Assembly (NCBI GenBank): GCA_041394185.1
Contig: JAWKIQ010000001.1
Location: 1,054,001 to 1,118,000 of the forward strand
Source of the DNA: Acidimicrobiales bacterium
Lineage (GTDB): Bacteria > Actinomycetota > Acidimicrobiia > Acidimicrobiales > Poriferisodalaceae
DNA length: 64,000 nt
Reading direction: 5' to 3'
Both the position numbers and the translations under genes were made by a program. Numbering within the stretch: the first letter of the stretch is position 1; each line of letters opens with the position of its first letter. Below are positions 34,956-43,813 of the stretch, piece after piece. Below the pieces are notes generated by a model. The model was given only the letters and a program-made list of their open reading frames with translations. It did not search any database and was not told where the DNA came from.

Positions 34956-36659
34956 TCAGCGTTGGGCGGTGATGACACCCACCAGCCGCTCGACGACATC
35001 GCCGACCGGCACCTTTTCGGTTTCGCCGGTGGCGCGGACCGTGACCTCGACCTCACCCTCGGCTAGCGCCTTGCCGATGGTGACCCTGTAGGGAATACCG
35101 ATCAGCTCGGCATCGGCGAACTTGACCCCTGCCCGGGCATCTCGGTCGTCGAGCACAACATCGATACCAGCACTGCGCAGCTGGGAATAAATCCGCTCGC
35201 CCTCGGCGACGCCACGCTCATCCTTCATCGACGCGATGGTGATGACCGCTTCGTAGGGCGCAACCGCCACAGGCCAGGCCACACCGTGCTCGTCGTGGTG
35301 GGTCTCGACTATGGCGGCCATCGCTCGACCGATGCCGATGCCGTAGCTGCCCATGATTATCGTGCGGGCCTTGCCGTCGGGGTCCAGGACCTTGGCATCG
35401 AGGGCCTCGGCATACTTGCGTCCCAGCTTGAAGATGTGGCCGGCCTCGATGCACCGGACGATCTCGAGCGAGTTGCCGCAGTGGAGGCAGGGTTCGCCGG
35501 CCTGCACCTCGCGCAGGTCGGCCCACTGGCTGACCGCTATGTCGCGGTCGACGGAGACGCCGCGATAGTGCCAGTCGTCTTCGTTTGCTCCGGTGGTCAT
35601 GTTCGACCGCCCGGCCAGCGCCTGGTCGGCGACGACCCGAAGCTCGACGCCAACCGCACCCAGGCTGCCGGGGTTTGCGCCCAAGGCCGCCAGCGCCTCT
35701 TCTGGCGTGGCGGGCCTGAACTCGGCGGCGCCGGTGGCGTCCTGAAGCTTCTGGAGATTCAGCTGGTGGTCGCCGCGCAGCAGCGCCAGAACGATCTCGC
35801 CGTCGAGCACCATGACCATGGTCTTGATCTGGCGTTCGGCCGACGCTCCACCCTCGAACGCCTCGAGAGCCGCGATGGTGCGGATGCCAGGCGTGGCGAA
35901 GCGCTCGGGCGCGTCGGGCCCGGGCTGATCCACTATGTCGGCGAGCTGCGACGTTGCCCGTTCGACGTTGGCCGCATATCCACAGTCTCGACAGCGAACC
36001 ACATCGTCTTCGCCGGCGGGGGAGGGGACCATGAACTCGACGCTGTCCGAACCGCCCATCGCTCCGGACGATGCCTCAACTGGCATTGCGGGCAGGCTGA
36101 GGCGGTCGAAGATGCGCACGTATGCGTCGTGGTGCAGGTCGAACGACTTGTCCAGCCCGGCCTCGTCCAGATCGAAGCTGTACGAGTCTTTCATGGTGAA
36201 CTCGCGAACCCGCAGGAGCCCGCTCTTGGGGCGAGGTTCATCACGGAACTTGATGTGGATCTGGTACCAGATCTGGGGCAGCTGTTTGTAAGAGGCCAGC
36301 TCGAGGGCCAGGGTCGTGAACACCTCTTCCTCGGTCATTCCCAAAGCGAGCTCGGCACCCTTGCGGTCCTTGAGCCTGAACATCTCGTCGCCCATCACCT
36401 CCCAACGCCCGCTCTGCTGCCACAGCGCGGCCGGATGCATGGTGGGCAGCTGGTATTCCTGCCCGCCGATGGCGTTCATCTCAGAACGAACGATGGCCGC
36501 GATCTTTTCGTGGACCTTGAAGCCCAGCGGCAGCATGGAGTAGTGGCCGGCGTGAAGCTGGCGCATGAACCCGCCCCTCAGCAGCAGCTTGTGGCTTGCA
36601 GCCTCGGCGTCGCCGGGGGCGTCGCGCAAGGTGGGAATGAACAGGTTCGACCAACGCAT
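34956..36659 (-). CDS. proS: Prolyl-tRNA synthetase
   Basis: Class II aminoacyl-tRNA synthetase of 567 aa, bacterial (ProS type 1) form with the inserted YbaK-like editing domain between motifs 2 and 3. Visible blocks are LLLRGGFMRQLHAGHYSMLP, the motif 2 region FRDEPRPKSGLLRVREFTMK, the editing part (AEFRPATPEEALAALGANPG), and motif 3 GSYGIGIGRAMAA. ATG 36659 is chosen; the TTG at 36665 adds two residues. It ends about 63 bp before the MFS gene. Confidence 0.95.
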   Translation of the reverse strand: MRWSNLFIPTLRDAPGDAEAASHKLLLRGGFMRQLHAGHYSMLPLGFKVHEKIAAIVRSEMNAIGGQEYQLPTMHPAALWQQSGRWEVMGDEMFRLKDRKGAELALGMTEEEVFTTLALELASYKQLPQIWYQIHIKFRDEPRPKSGLLRVREFTMKDSYSFDLDEAGLDKSFDLHHDAYVRIFDRLSLPAMPVEASSGAMGGSDSVEFMVPSPAGEDDVVRCRDCGYAANVERATSQLADIVDQPGPDAPERFATPGIRTIAALEAFEGGASAERQIKTMVMVLDGEIVLALLRGDHQLNLQKLQDATGAAEFRPATPEEALAALGANPGSLGAVGVELRVVADQALAGRSNMTTGANEDDWHYRGVSVDRDIAVSQWADLREVQAGEPCLHCGNSLEIVRCIEAGHIFKLGRKYAEALDAKVLDPDGKARTIIMGSYGIGIGRAMAAIVETHHDEHGVAWPVAVAPYEAVITIASMKDERGVAEGERIYSQLRSAGIDVVLDDRDARAGVKFADAELIGIPYRVTIGKALAEGEVEVTVRATGETEKVPVGDVVERLVGVITAQR

Positions 36660-36787
36660 GGCCAATCACGTTATCGCTGCCGGGGTCGCCCGAACTGCTG
36701 ATTCGCGCGGACGCGGGGCGCCCGTGCCTATCTTGGGCTGCGGTGACGCCGGCCCGAGCGTCGGCGCCGCGGCACCCAGGGGGACCG

Positions 36788-38134
36788 ATGCATCAGTGGA
36801 CCGAAACTTCCCAGGCCCAATTTGGACTGGCGCTCAGTATTTTCGAAGATCTCATCTCGACCCCGAAAGACCCCAAGTGGGGCGCTGACTACGTAGACGA
36901 TCTGGTGGCATCGATCGACGGATCGGTCGGGAGCACAGGACGTGGCGATCGTGAAGCCCTGGCCTTGTTCCGCGACGTGGTGCTGCCGGCGTGTCGGCCC
37001 AACGATTGCCCGATGATGCTGTCGTACGTTCCCACGGCACCGTCGGTGTCGGCCAAGATCAGCGACGCCCTGGTGGGCGTGGCCTCGATCTTCGCCGGCC
37101 ACTGGGAAGGTGGGGCAGGCGCAATCGCCGCCGAGAACGAGGCCCTGCGATGGCTGGCCGGCGTGGCCCACTATCCCGAATCGGCCGGCGGAGTCTTCGT
37201 CGCAGGTGGTTCGGCAGCCAACCTGTCGGCTTTGGCGGTGGCCCGCAAGATGGCACGCGAGCGCGGCACGCACGGGCGGTTGGCCGTGATCACAGGCGAG
37301 GCTGCCCACACCTCGGTGGTCGGCGCCGCCGAGTTGCTCGACATGGTCGTCTTCACCGCCCCCGGCGACGACAAGGGCCGGCTGACCGGTGCCGGCGTGC
37401 GAGACGCCGCCGGGCGCGCCGATGCCGAGGGTTGCCTGATCGTCGCAGTCGTGGCCACCGGGGGAGCCACCCTGACGGGCATGGTCGACAAGCTCGACGA
37501 GATCGCCGACTTCTGCGAAGAGACCGGCGCCTGGATGCACGTCGACGCCGCCTACGGGGGTGCGGGCCTTCTGCTGCCCGAACTGTCGCCGATCTTCGCA
37601 GGTTTCGAGCGGTCCGATTCGTTCGGTATCGACCCGCACAAGTGGCTGTTCACACCGTATGACTGCGCGGCTTTGGTCTATCGCGATCCGTCGACGGCGA
37701 GGCGAACGTTTCCCCAGCGCGCCTCGTATCTGCAGGAGGTCGATCGCCACGACCAGAACCCCTCCGACCTGGCCTTTCACCTTTCGCGTCGCGCAAGGGG
37801 GCTGCCGCTGTGGTTCTCGCTGGTGGCGAACGGCACCGAGGCCTACGAGGCTGCCGTTCGGCGAACCATCGAGGTGTCGCGCGCCGTCGCCGATGCCGTG
37901 AAGGCCGACGACCGCATGCGCCTGGTGCTCGAGCCCGACCTGTCGGTGGTGTTGTTCGAGGTGGTCGGATGGAACCGCCAGCAGTACTTCGAGTGGTCGA
38001 GGCGCACAGCGGCCGAGGGGCGTGCCCTGATCAATCCGGTCGAGTTCGAGGACCGCACGTGCTTGCGTATCTGTGTGGTCAACCCGCTCACCGATGCCCA
38101 GGCGATCATCGCTTTGTTCGACGACTTCGGCTGA
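36788..38134 (+). CDS. PLP-dependent group II decarboxylase
   Basis: Amino-acid decarboxylase of the glutamate/aromatic (DOPA) decarboxylase group, 448 aa. VAGGSAANLSALAVAR binds the cofactor phosphate, MHVDAAYGGAG has the Asp contacting the pyridine ring, and IDPHKWLFTPYDC places the Schiff-base Lys at residue 285. Sequence alone does not separate aromatic, histidine or glutamate substrates. A second, divergent decarboxylase of the same group lies at 56.9 kb. It ends 38 bp before the formate dehydrogenase gene and may be transcribed with it. Confidence 0.85.
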   Translation: MHQWTETSQAQFGLALSIFEDLISTPKDPKWGADYVDDLVASIDGSVGSTGRGDREALALFRDVVLPACRPNDCPMMLSYVPTAPSVSAKISDALVGVASIFAGHWEGGAGAIAAENEALRWLAGVAHYPESAGGVFVAGGSAANLSALAVARKMARERGTHGRLAVITGEAAHTSVVGAAELLDMVVFTAPGDDKGRLTGAGVRDAAGRADAEGCLIVAVVATGGATLTGMVDKLDEIADFCEETGAWMHVDAAYGGAGLLLPELSPIFAGFERSDSFGIDPHKWLFTPYDCAALVYRDPSTARRTFPQRASYLQEVDRHDQNPSDLAFHLSRRARGLPLWFSLVANGTEAYEAAVRRTIEVSRAVADAVKADDRMRLVLEPDLSVVLFEVVGWNRQQYFEWSRRTAAEGRALINPVEFEDRTCLRICVVNPLTDAQAIIALFDDFG

Positions 38135-38172
38135 GCGGGCGCCCGTGTGGTGCGATCGGTAGGGTGGGTTAC

Positions 38173-40119
38173 ATGGTCGACATCAGCGCAGTCGAGCGGC
38201 GGCGACAGGCACGCCGCCACACCCCTAGGCCCCGGCTGACAACGCCGTTGGTTCGGGGCTCTGACGGTCGCCTGCACGAGGCTTCGTGGGACGAGGCGCT
38301 GGCGGTCGCTGCGGCGGGTCTCGACCGGGCGCGCCAGGTCGGGCCGCACACGGTCGGCATGTTCAGCTGCTCGAAGGCGACAAACGAGATGAACTACGCG
38401 GCGCAGAAGTTCATGCGCGCCGTCATCGGGTCTAACAACATCGACTCCTGCAACCGAACTTGACACGCTCCTAGCGTCGTCGGTCTGGCGACGGTATTCG
38501 GGGCCGGTGGCGGCACCAGCTCGTATCAAGAGATCGAGGAGGTCGACGTCGCCCTCCTGTGGGGCTCGAACGCCCGCGAGGCCCACCCGATCTACTTCCA
38601 CCACCTGCTCAAAGGGCTCGACAACGGCGCCCGGCTGTACGCGATAGATCCGCGGCGCACGTCCAGCGCCAAGTTCGCGGACGTCTGGCTGGGCATCGAG
38701 GTCGGCTCAGACGTCGCCCTGGCTAACACCCTGGCGCGAGAGATCATCGCTGCGGGCCTGCACGACCAGAGCTTCATCGACCGGGCCACCGTCGGGTTCG
38801 ACCAGTACCGCGACGCGGTCGAGCCCTACACCTTGCAGCGCGGCGAGATGCTCACCGGCATTCCGGCCGAGGTCATCGCCGAGGTCGCCCACCAGTACGC
38901 AACCGCAGAGCGGGCGCAGATCCTGTGGACGCTCGGCATCACCGAGCACCACAACGGTGTCGACAACGTGCTGGCGCTGTGCAACCTGGCGCTGCTCACG
39001 GGTCACATCGGGCGGTGGGGAAGCGGGCTGGTGCCCCTGCGAGGCCAGAACAATGTCCAGGGCGGTGGCGACATGGGCGCCCTACCCGACAAGCTTCCGG
39101 GCTTCCAGGACGTCACCGACCCACAGGCTCTGGCTCGCTTCGCGGATGTCTACGGCACCGATCTGAACCCAGTGCCCGGGAAGAACCTAACCAAGATGTT
39201 CGAGTCCATCGAGACGGGCGATCTCAGATGTGTCTATGTCATCGGTGAGAATCCTGCAGATTCCGAGGCCAACAGCACCCACGCTCGCGAGCTGTTGTCG
39301 GGCCTCGACTGCCTGATCGTGCAGGATATTTTCCTGACCCGAACGGCCGAGTTGGCCGACGTGGTGCTGCCCGCTTCGGTGGCCTGGGCCGAAGCCGAAG
39401 GCACCGTGACTTCATCGGAGCGGCGGGTGCAGCGCTGCCACAAGGCCGTCGACCCGCCCCAAGGTGCTCGCGACGACATAGAGATCATCGCCGATCTGGC
39501 CCGCCGTCTCGGATACTCGTGGGGTTCGGCAGATCCGCGCCATCTGTGGGACGAGCTGCGCTCGCTGTCGCCGCTTCATGCCGGTATGTCCTACGAGCGG
39601 CTCGACGCCCAGGGCGGGCTGCAGTGGCCCTGCCCCGACGAGCAACACCCCGGGTCACCCTTCTTGCACGGATGGCTGTGGCAGGAAGGCCTCGATGGCC
39701 ACGCCCCGGCGCCGTTCTCGGTGGTTCACGCTGCGGGGCCCCTCGACGAACTGTCGGACGAGTTCCCGCTGCGTCTCACCACCGGCAGGGCGCTCGACTC
39801 GTACAACACGGGTGTGCAGTCGGGCGGTTTCGACTCGCCCATCCGGTACGGCGACGAGATCGACCTCCATCCCGTCGACGCCGCGGCGCTCGATGTCGTC
39901 GACGGTGAGGTGGTCCGCGTCGTGTCGAGGCGCGGCATGGTCCAGATGGGTGTCAGGATTCAGCCCGATCTGGTGCCCGGCCTGGCGTTCACCACCTTCC
40001 ATTTCCCAGAACTCGTCGACACCAACCTGGTCACCAACGACGCCTACGACCCCCGTTCGGGCACCTCGGAGTTCAAGGCAGCCGCGGTACGGGTCGAGAA
40101 GGTGCGCGCCGGTGGCTGA
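38173..40119 (+). CDS. fdhA: Formate dehydrogenase catalytic subunit, selenoprotein, lacking the Fe4S4 domain
   Basis: Molybdopterin oxidoreductase oxidising formate to CO2. The 648-codon frame is interrupted only by TGA at 38461-38463 (residue 97), within SCNRT-TGA-HAPSVVGL; E. coli FdhF has Sec followed by HGPSVAGL at this active-site spot, so TGA encodes selenocysteine. Downstream sequence (HPIYFHHLLKGLDNGARLYA, GLVPLRGQNNVQGGGDMGAL, the C-terminal MGD-binding domain) is intact. The N-terminal Fe4S4 domain is absent: the protein begins at RPRLTTPLVRGSDGRLHEAS, where the molybdopterin domain normally follows it. That domain is encoded at the end of the gene at 41.8-42.7 kb. The stop overlaps the diaphorase gene by 8 bp. 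Confidence 0.92.
38461..38496 (+). promoter_or_regulatory. Selenocysteine TGA codon and SECIS-like hairpin
   Basis: TGA at 38461-38463 is followed by a hairpin: CGTCG (38475-38479) pairs with CGACG (38489-38493). A T-G and a C-G pair extend it inward to an apical GGTCT loop (38482-38486). E. coli fdhF has the same GGUCU loop, and GGT starts exactly 18 nt after the TGA in both. This is the element bound by SelB to recode UGA. Confidence 0.88.
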
Positions 40120-41830
40120 CCTGTTCTTCTCCGATCACCTGCCGACCGTGGGCGAGATCGAAGCGGTCGATGCCGCCCTGGGGCCAGACGCTGCCGCAGT
40201 TGCCGAACCCCATCCGCGCGTTATCAGAGCCGGCACGCGGCGGCGGGCCCAGGCAAGGCACCTGCTGCTTCCGGCGCTGCACGCCCTGAACAATCACGCC
40301 GGTTGGATATCGCCGGGCGGGCTCAACCACGTTTGTCGAGTGCTGCAGGTGCCTCCTGCCGAGGCCTACGGCGTTGCGAGCTTCTACGAGATGTTCCGCA
40401 CCACCGAACCCCCACACGACCTGCCGGTCACCCACGTGTGCATCGATGCGGCTTGCCAGATCGCGGGATCGCAGGCAGTTCTCGACGAGCTGACCGCTGC
40501 TGGCACGCCCGTGCACCCCAGCCCCTGCCTGGGGCAGTGCGAGCGGGCGCCCGCCGTGTTCGTACAGGGGCGCCAGAGCCCCGATCACGTTCCCGCCGAC
40601 TCGAATTCCTATTCGATACCCCAGCAGGATTCGCCACACCTGAGGCTGCTTCGGCGGGTCGGTGTGGTCGACCCGACCTCCCTCGACTCCTACATTGCGG
40701 CCGGTGGCTTCCAGGCGTACGAGGAGGCCTTGGCTCTGGGGCCAGAGCGCCTCATCGAGTTGGTGCGCGCATCGGGCCTGTCGGGCAGGGGTGGCGCCGC
40801 CTTCCCCACGGCCGTCAAGTGGTCGGCCGTTCGTCAAGAGGTCGAAGCCGGTCGCCGGGCCCACGTCATTGCCAACGCCGACGAGAGCGAACCCGGCACA
40901 TTCAAAGACCGCGTCCTGATGGAGCTCGACCCGTTCTCGGTCGTCGAGTCGTTGATGATCGCCGCATTGGCAACCGGGGCTTCCAAGGGCTGGATCTACG
41001 TGCGAGGCGAGTATCCGCTGGCCACGCAGCGCCTCGCCGGTGCGGTCCAACAATGCCGACGCGCCGGCCGCTTGGGCGACAGCTTCGACATCGAGATCCG
41101 CAGGGGCGCCGGCGCCTACATCTGCGGCGAGGAGACCGCCCTGTTCAACTCGATCGAGGGCTACCGAGGCGAACCACGCAACAAGCCGCCGTTCCCGACC
41201 ACCCACGGTCTGTTCGGTGAGCCGACCGCTGTGAACAACCCCGAGACCCTGGTCAACGTGCTGCATCTGCTGGAGGTGGGGTTGGACGCCTACCGGGCGC
41301 TGGGCACCGAGCAGTCGCCGGGCACCAAGCTGTTCTGCCTGTCGGGTTCGGTCGGGGTACCCGGTGTGTACGAGGTTCCCTTCGGCACCACCCTGGGCCA
41401 GCTGCTCGACCTCGCTGGAGGGGTGCGTGGCCGCCTGCGAGCGGTTCTGCTGGGCGGCGCGGCAGGCACTTTCGTCGGGCAAGACCAACTCGACATGCCG
41501 CTCACGGTCGAGGATGCCCGAGCCCGGGGCGCCAGCCTGGGTTCTGGGGTGGTCATGGCCTTCGACCACAGCGTCGACATGCCAGCGGTGGTTCGCCGCA
41601 TAGCCCAGTTCTTCCGCAACGAGTCGTGCGGACAGTGCGTGCCGTGCCGGGTCGGCACCCAACGCCAGGTCGAGCTGCTCGACCGACCGTCGCTGGGGGC
41701 TGGCGAACGGGCCTTGATCGACGAGATCGGCATGGCCATGGCCGACGCGTCGATCTGCGGGTTGGGCCACACGGCCTCGGGCGCGGTCAGATCGGCCATT
41801 GCGCTGGGCCTGATAGGGGGCTCCGGGTGA
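40112..41830 (+). CDS. Fused NuoE-NuoF-type diaphorase subunit of formate dehydrogenase
   Basis: NADH-reacting subunit, 572 aa, fusing the FdsG-like and FdsB-like modules. Residues ~40-150 are the thioredoxin-like [2Fe-2S] domain with Cys110, Cys115, Cys139 and Cys143. Residues ~180-570 are NuoF: SGRGGAAFPTAVKW for NADH/FMN, NADESEPGTFKDRVLME, GAGAYICGEETAL, and a [4Fe-4S] site with Cys506, Cys509, Cys512 and Cys549. It passes electrons from formate to NAD+. GTG 40112 overlaps the fdhA stop, and its own stop overlaps the next GTG (GTGA), so all three subunits are co-translated. Confidence 0.92.
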   Translation: MADLFFSDHLPTVGEIEAVDAALGPDAAAVAEPHPRVIRAGTRRRAQARHLLLPALHALNNHAGWISPGGLNHVCRVLQVPPAEAYGVASFYEMFRTTEPPHDLPVTHVCIDAACQIAGSQAVLDELTAAGTPVHPSPCLGQCERAPAVFVQGRQSPDHVPADSNSYSIPQQDSPHLRLLRRVGVVDPTSLDSYIAAGGFQAYEEALALGPERLIELVRASGLSGRGGAAFPTAVKWSAVRQEVEAGRRAHVIANADESEPGTFKDRVLMELDPFSVVESLMIAALATGASKGWIYVRGEYPLATQRLAGAVQQCRRAGRLGDSFDIEIRRGAGAYICGEETALFNSIEGYRGEPRNKPPFPTTHGLFGEPTAVNNPETLVNVLHLLEVGLDAYRALGTEQSPGTKLFCLSGSVGVPGVYEVPFGTTLGQLLDLAGGVRGRLRAVLLGGAAGTFVGQDQLDMPLTVEDARARGASLGSGVVMAFDHSVDMPAVVRRIAQFFRNESCGQCVPCRVGTQRQVELLDRPSLGAGERALIDEIGMAMADASICGLGHTASGAVRSAIALGLIGGSG

Positions 41831-42687
41831 ACGAACACACCGTCACAATCACCATCGACGGAAGCGATGTGCAGCTCGACGCCGGCCAGACCATCCTCGA
41901 CGGCTGCCGTCAGCAAGGCATCGATACGCCAACTCTTTGTTATGCCGACAATCTGAGCCCGGTCAACGTGTGCCGGCTGTGCGTGGTCGAGGTCGAGGGG
42001 TCTCGCACCCTGGTGCCATCGTGTTCACGCCCCGCCGAGGACGGCATGGTGGTTCACACAGACTCAGAGCGAGTCAGGCACAGCCGCAAGATGGTGCTCG
42101 AGTTCCTCGAATCGTCTGTCGACATGACGCAGGCCCGTGATGTGGCGCACGACACCGAGCTGGCATCTTGGTCGACGCGCTATGAGGCCGACCCGTCGCG
42201 ATATGGGCCATCTGCGCAAACTTCGGGGGTTCCGCTCAAGCGCGAGGACGAACTCTACATCCGGGCCTACGACAAGTGCGTGTTGTGCTACAAGTGCGTC
42301 GAGGCCTGCGGCGAAGACGCCCAGCACACCTTTGCCATTGCCGTGTCGGGGCGCGGATTCGACGCCCGAGTCTCGACCGAGTTCGACGCCACCCTTCCCG
42401 ACTCGGCTTGTGTCTACTGCGGAAACTGCGTGGCGGTGTGTCCCACCGGGGCACTCCAGTTCACCACCGAGTTCGATCTCCGCGAAGCCGGCAACTGGCG
42501 GCCGCAGGACCAGACCGTCAGCCGCACGGTCTGTTCTTACTGCGGCGTTGGATGCAACCTCGAGGTTCATGCCCAGGACAACCAGATCGTCAAGGTCACC
42601 TCGCCCGCCGACCACGACGTCACCTCGGGGATGCTGTGCATCAAGGGCCGCTTCGGCTGGCGATATGTCCAACCCAACCCCGACTGA
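41827..42687 (+). CDS. Iron-sulfur subunit carrying the displaced FDH Fe4S4 domain
   Basis: A 286-aa electron-transfer protein. N-terminal [2Fe-2S] ferredoxin (Cys38, 49, 52, 66), two [4Fe-4S] sites (Cys151, 154, 157, 161 and Cys195, 198, 201, 205 in a 2x4Fe-4S fold), then at 236-280 the Molybdop_Fe4S4 domain (Cys236, 239, 243, 271; GMLCIKGRFGWRY). This is the N-terminal half of an FdsA/FdhA-type chain, ending precisely where the upstream fdhA begins. The His-Cys3 cluster expected near residue 90-105 in NuoG/FdsA is missing its cysteines. GTG 41827 overlaps the previous stop. The inverted-repeat cassette begins 5 bp after its stop. Confidence 0.88.
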   Translation: MNEHTVTITIDGSDVQLDAGQTILDGCRQQGIDTPTLCYADNLSPVNVCRLCVVEVEGSRTLVPSCSRPAEDGMVVHTDSERVRHSRKMVLEFLESSVDMTQARDVAHDTELASWSTRYEADPSRYGPSAQTSGVPLKREDELYIRAYDKCVLCYKCVEACGEDAQHTFAIAVSGRGFDARVSTEFDATLPDSACVYCGNCVAVCPTGALQFTTEFDLREAGNWRPQDQTVSRTVCSYCGVGCNLEVHAQDNQIVKVTSPADHDVTSGMLCIKGRFGWRYVQPNPD

Positions 42688-42692
42688 TTCCC

Positions 42693-43745
42693 CGAAGTGT
42701 CTGTCCCTGGCGCCCCTATCGGGGCGCCGGGACGACACGGTTGGTCCCCGCGAGGGCACGGGCGACACGAACGACCCAGGCGTCGCCCTGCCACAGGTCT
42801 GACTCCCATACTTCGACGACCTCGAAGCCGGCTTCGCCGAGGGCATCGAAGCGAGCCTTGTCGTCCTCCCTGCTGGTCAGCGAACTGTGGAACAGATCGC
42901 TCTGGACCTCCACGACGACCCGCGAACCCACCAACAGGTCCACGCGGCCCAGCCAGACCCTGCCTCCGACATTCACCTGGCTGACCGCCCCGCAATATCC
43001 GTGGCGGCGCAAGACGGCTGCGGCCCTCGACTCCAGACCCGTAGCAGGCGGCGAGTAGTGCTGTCCGCGTTCTTCGATCAACTCACGCAGCGCGGCAACG
43101 CCGTGGCGGCCCCTCGAGCCGATCTGTGCCAGACAGCCCAGGACGGTGTGGCCGGTCAACTGGCGCCTGTTCCACCCCCAGTCGAGCAGGCGGGCCAGAC
43201 GATCGCGGTGCACGACGGCGGCGATGTCGACGAGAGTTCTGGACGGAGTTGTGACCAGAACCCCATCATGAAACGCGAGCTGCCCGGCTGGCACTCTGCG
43301 TGACTCGTGAAGGCGTGAGTCGCCACGGTGAGCCACCGTGTTGGTCGATTTCGTTCTCTGTACATGGACCGGAGACGACGCAAAGTTGGGCCACCCCCAA
43401 TGGCGAGCCGCGCTGGCGAGGCACAGGTGTGCTCCCGGCCCGGCCAACAGGACCGCCGCCGATATCTTCGAGGCCTCCGTCTCGGGTGCACCCCTCAATC
43501 GGACGACGTGGCGGCCCAGGCGATCCCATCGGCCCGAACAGAAGAGTTCCCATCTGATGGCCTTCGCCGAGAGCAGACCGGCGAACTGCCACGACGCAAC
43601 CACGCCATGCTGAAGTGCTGCCTTGTTGGTTATCTCAATGTGTCCCATGCCATTCCACGCAACCACGAGGGTGGGACACCCGGCTTTGACCGCACAACTG
43701 TGGCGTCCCGGCGCCCCGATAGGGGCGCCAGGGACAGACACTTCG
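42693..43745. mobile_element. Single-gene cassette bounded by perfect 42-bp inverted repeats
   Basis: The ends 42693-42734 and 43704-43745 are exact reverse complements. Each begins (outside to inside) CGAAGTGTCTGTCCCT and contains the palindrome GGCGCCCCTATCGGGGCGCC. Between them lies one minus-strand gene whose stop codon (TAG) falls in the left repeat. A third copy with a degenerate partner lies at 10.2-10.3 kb. No transposase is encoded, so movement would need one in trans (inference). I cannot identify target-site duplications. Confidence 0.7.
42716..43648 (-). CDS. AbiEi/DUF559-like protein (putative VSR-fold nuclease)
   Basis: A 310-aa protein of the actinobacterial family with an AbiEi-antitoxin-like N-terminal winged helix (NKAALQHGVVASWQFAGLLS, DRLGRHVVRLRG), the middle VTTPSRTLVDIAAV block, and a C-terminal DUF559/VSR-like nuclease fold (VWLGRVDLLVGSRVVVEVQS, DDKARFDALGEAGFEVVEVW). 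Roles in defence or DNA repair are suspected but unproven. It fills the inverted-repeat cassette; its last nine residues and stop are within the left repeat. ATG 43648 (MGHIEITNK) is chosen; the frame is open upstream into the right repeat, where a GTG could also initiate. Confidence 0.65.
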   Translation of the reverse strand: MGHIEITNKAALQHGVVASWQFAGLLSAKAIRWELFCSGRWDRLGRHVVRLRGAPETEASKISAAVLLAGPGAHLCLASAARHWGWPNFASSPVHVQRTKSTNTVAHRGDSRLHESRRVPAGQLAFHDGVLVTTPSRTLVDIAAVVHRDRLARLLDWGWNRRQLTGHTVLGCLAQIGSRGRHGVAALRELIEERGQHYSPPATGLESRAAAVLRRHGYCGAVSQVNVGGRVWLGRVDLLVGSRVVVEVQSDLFHSSLTSREDDKARFDALGEAGFEVVEVWESDLWQGDAWVVRVARALAGTNRVVPAPR

Positions 43746-43760
43746 GATCAGGGGCGCGGG

Positions 43761-43789
43761 AAGGGGCGGGGCCAATGGCCCCGCCCCTT
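43761..43789 (-). terminator. Strong GC hairpin after proX
   Basis: A 13-bp perfect stem, AAGGGGCGGGGCC / GGCCCCGCCCCTT, with the 3-nt loop AAT, 24 bp past the proX stop and 16 bp from the cassette's right repeat. No T-run follows on the minus strand, but its stability makes termination or 3'-end protection of the proVWX message likely. Confidence 0.65.
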
Positions 43790-43813
43790 CGGTTACCGGA
43801 TTACTAGAAGGGA

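Noticed and set aside
38461..38463. In-frame TGA read as a nonsense mutation making fdhA a pseudogene
   Set aside because: The flanking residues, the Sec position of FdhF and the SECIS-like hairpin at identical spacing all support selenocysteine.
42697..42984. Short plus-strand frame starting inside the cassette repeat
   Set aside because: It runs antisense to the nuclease-like gene and exists only because the repeat is open in several frames.
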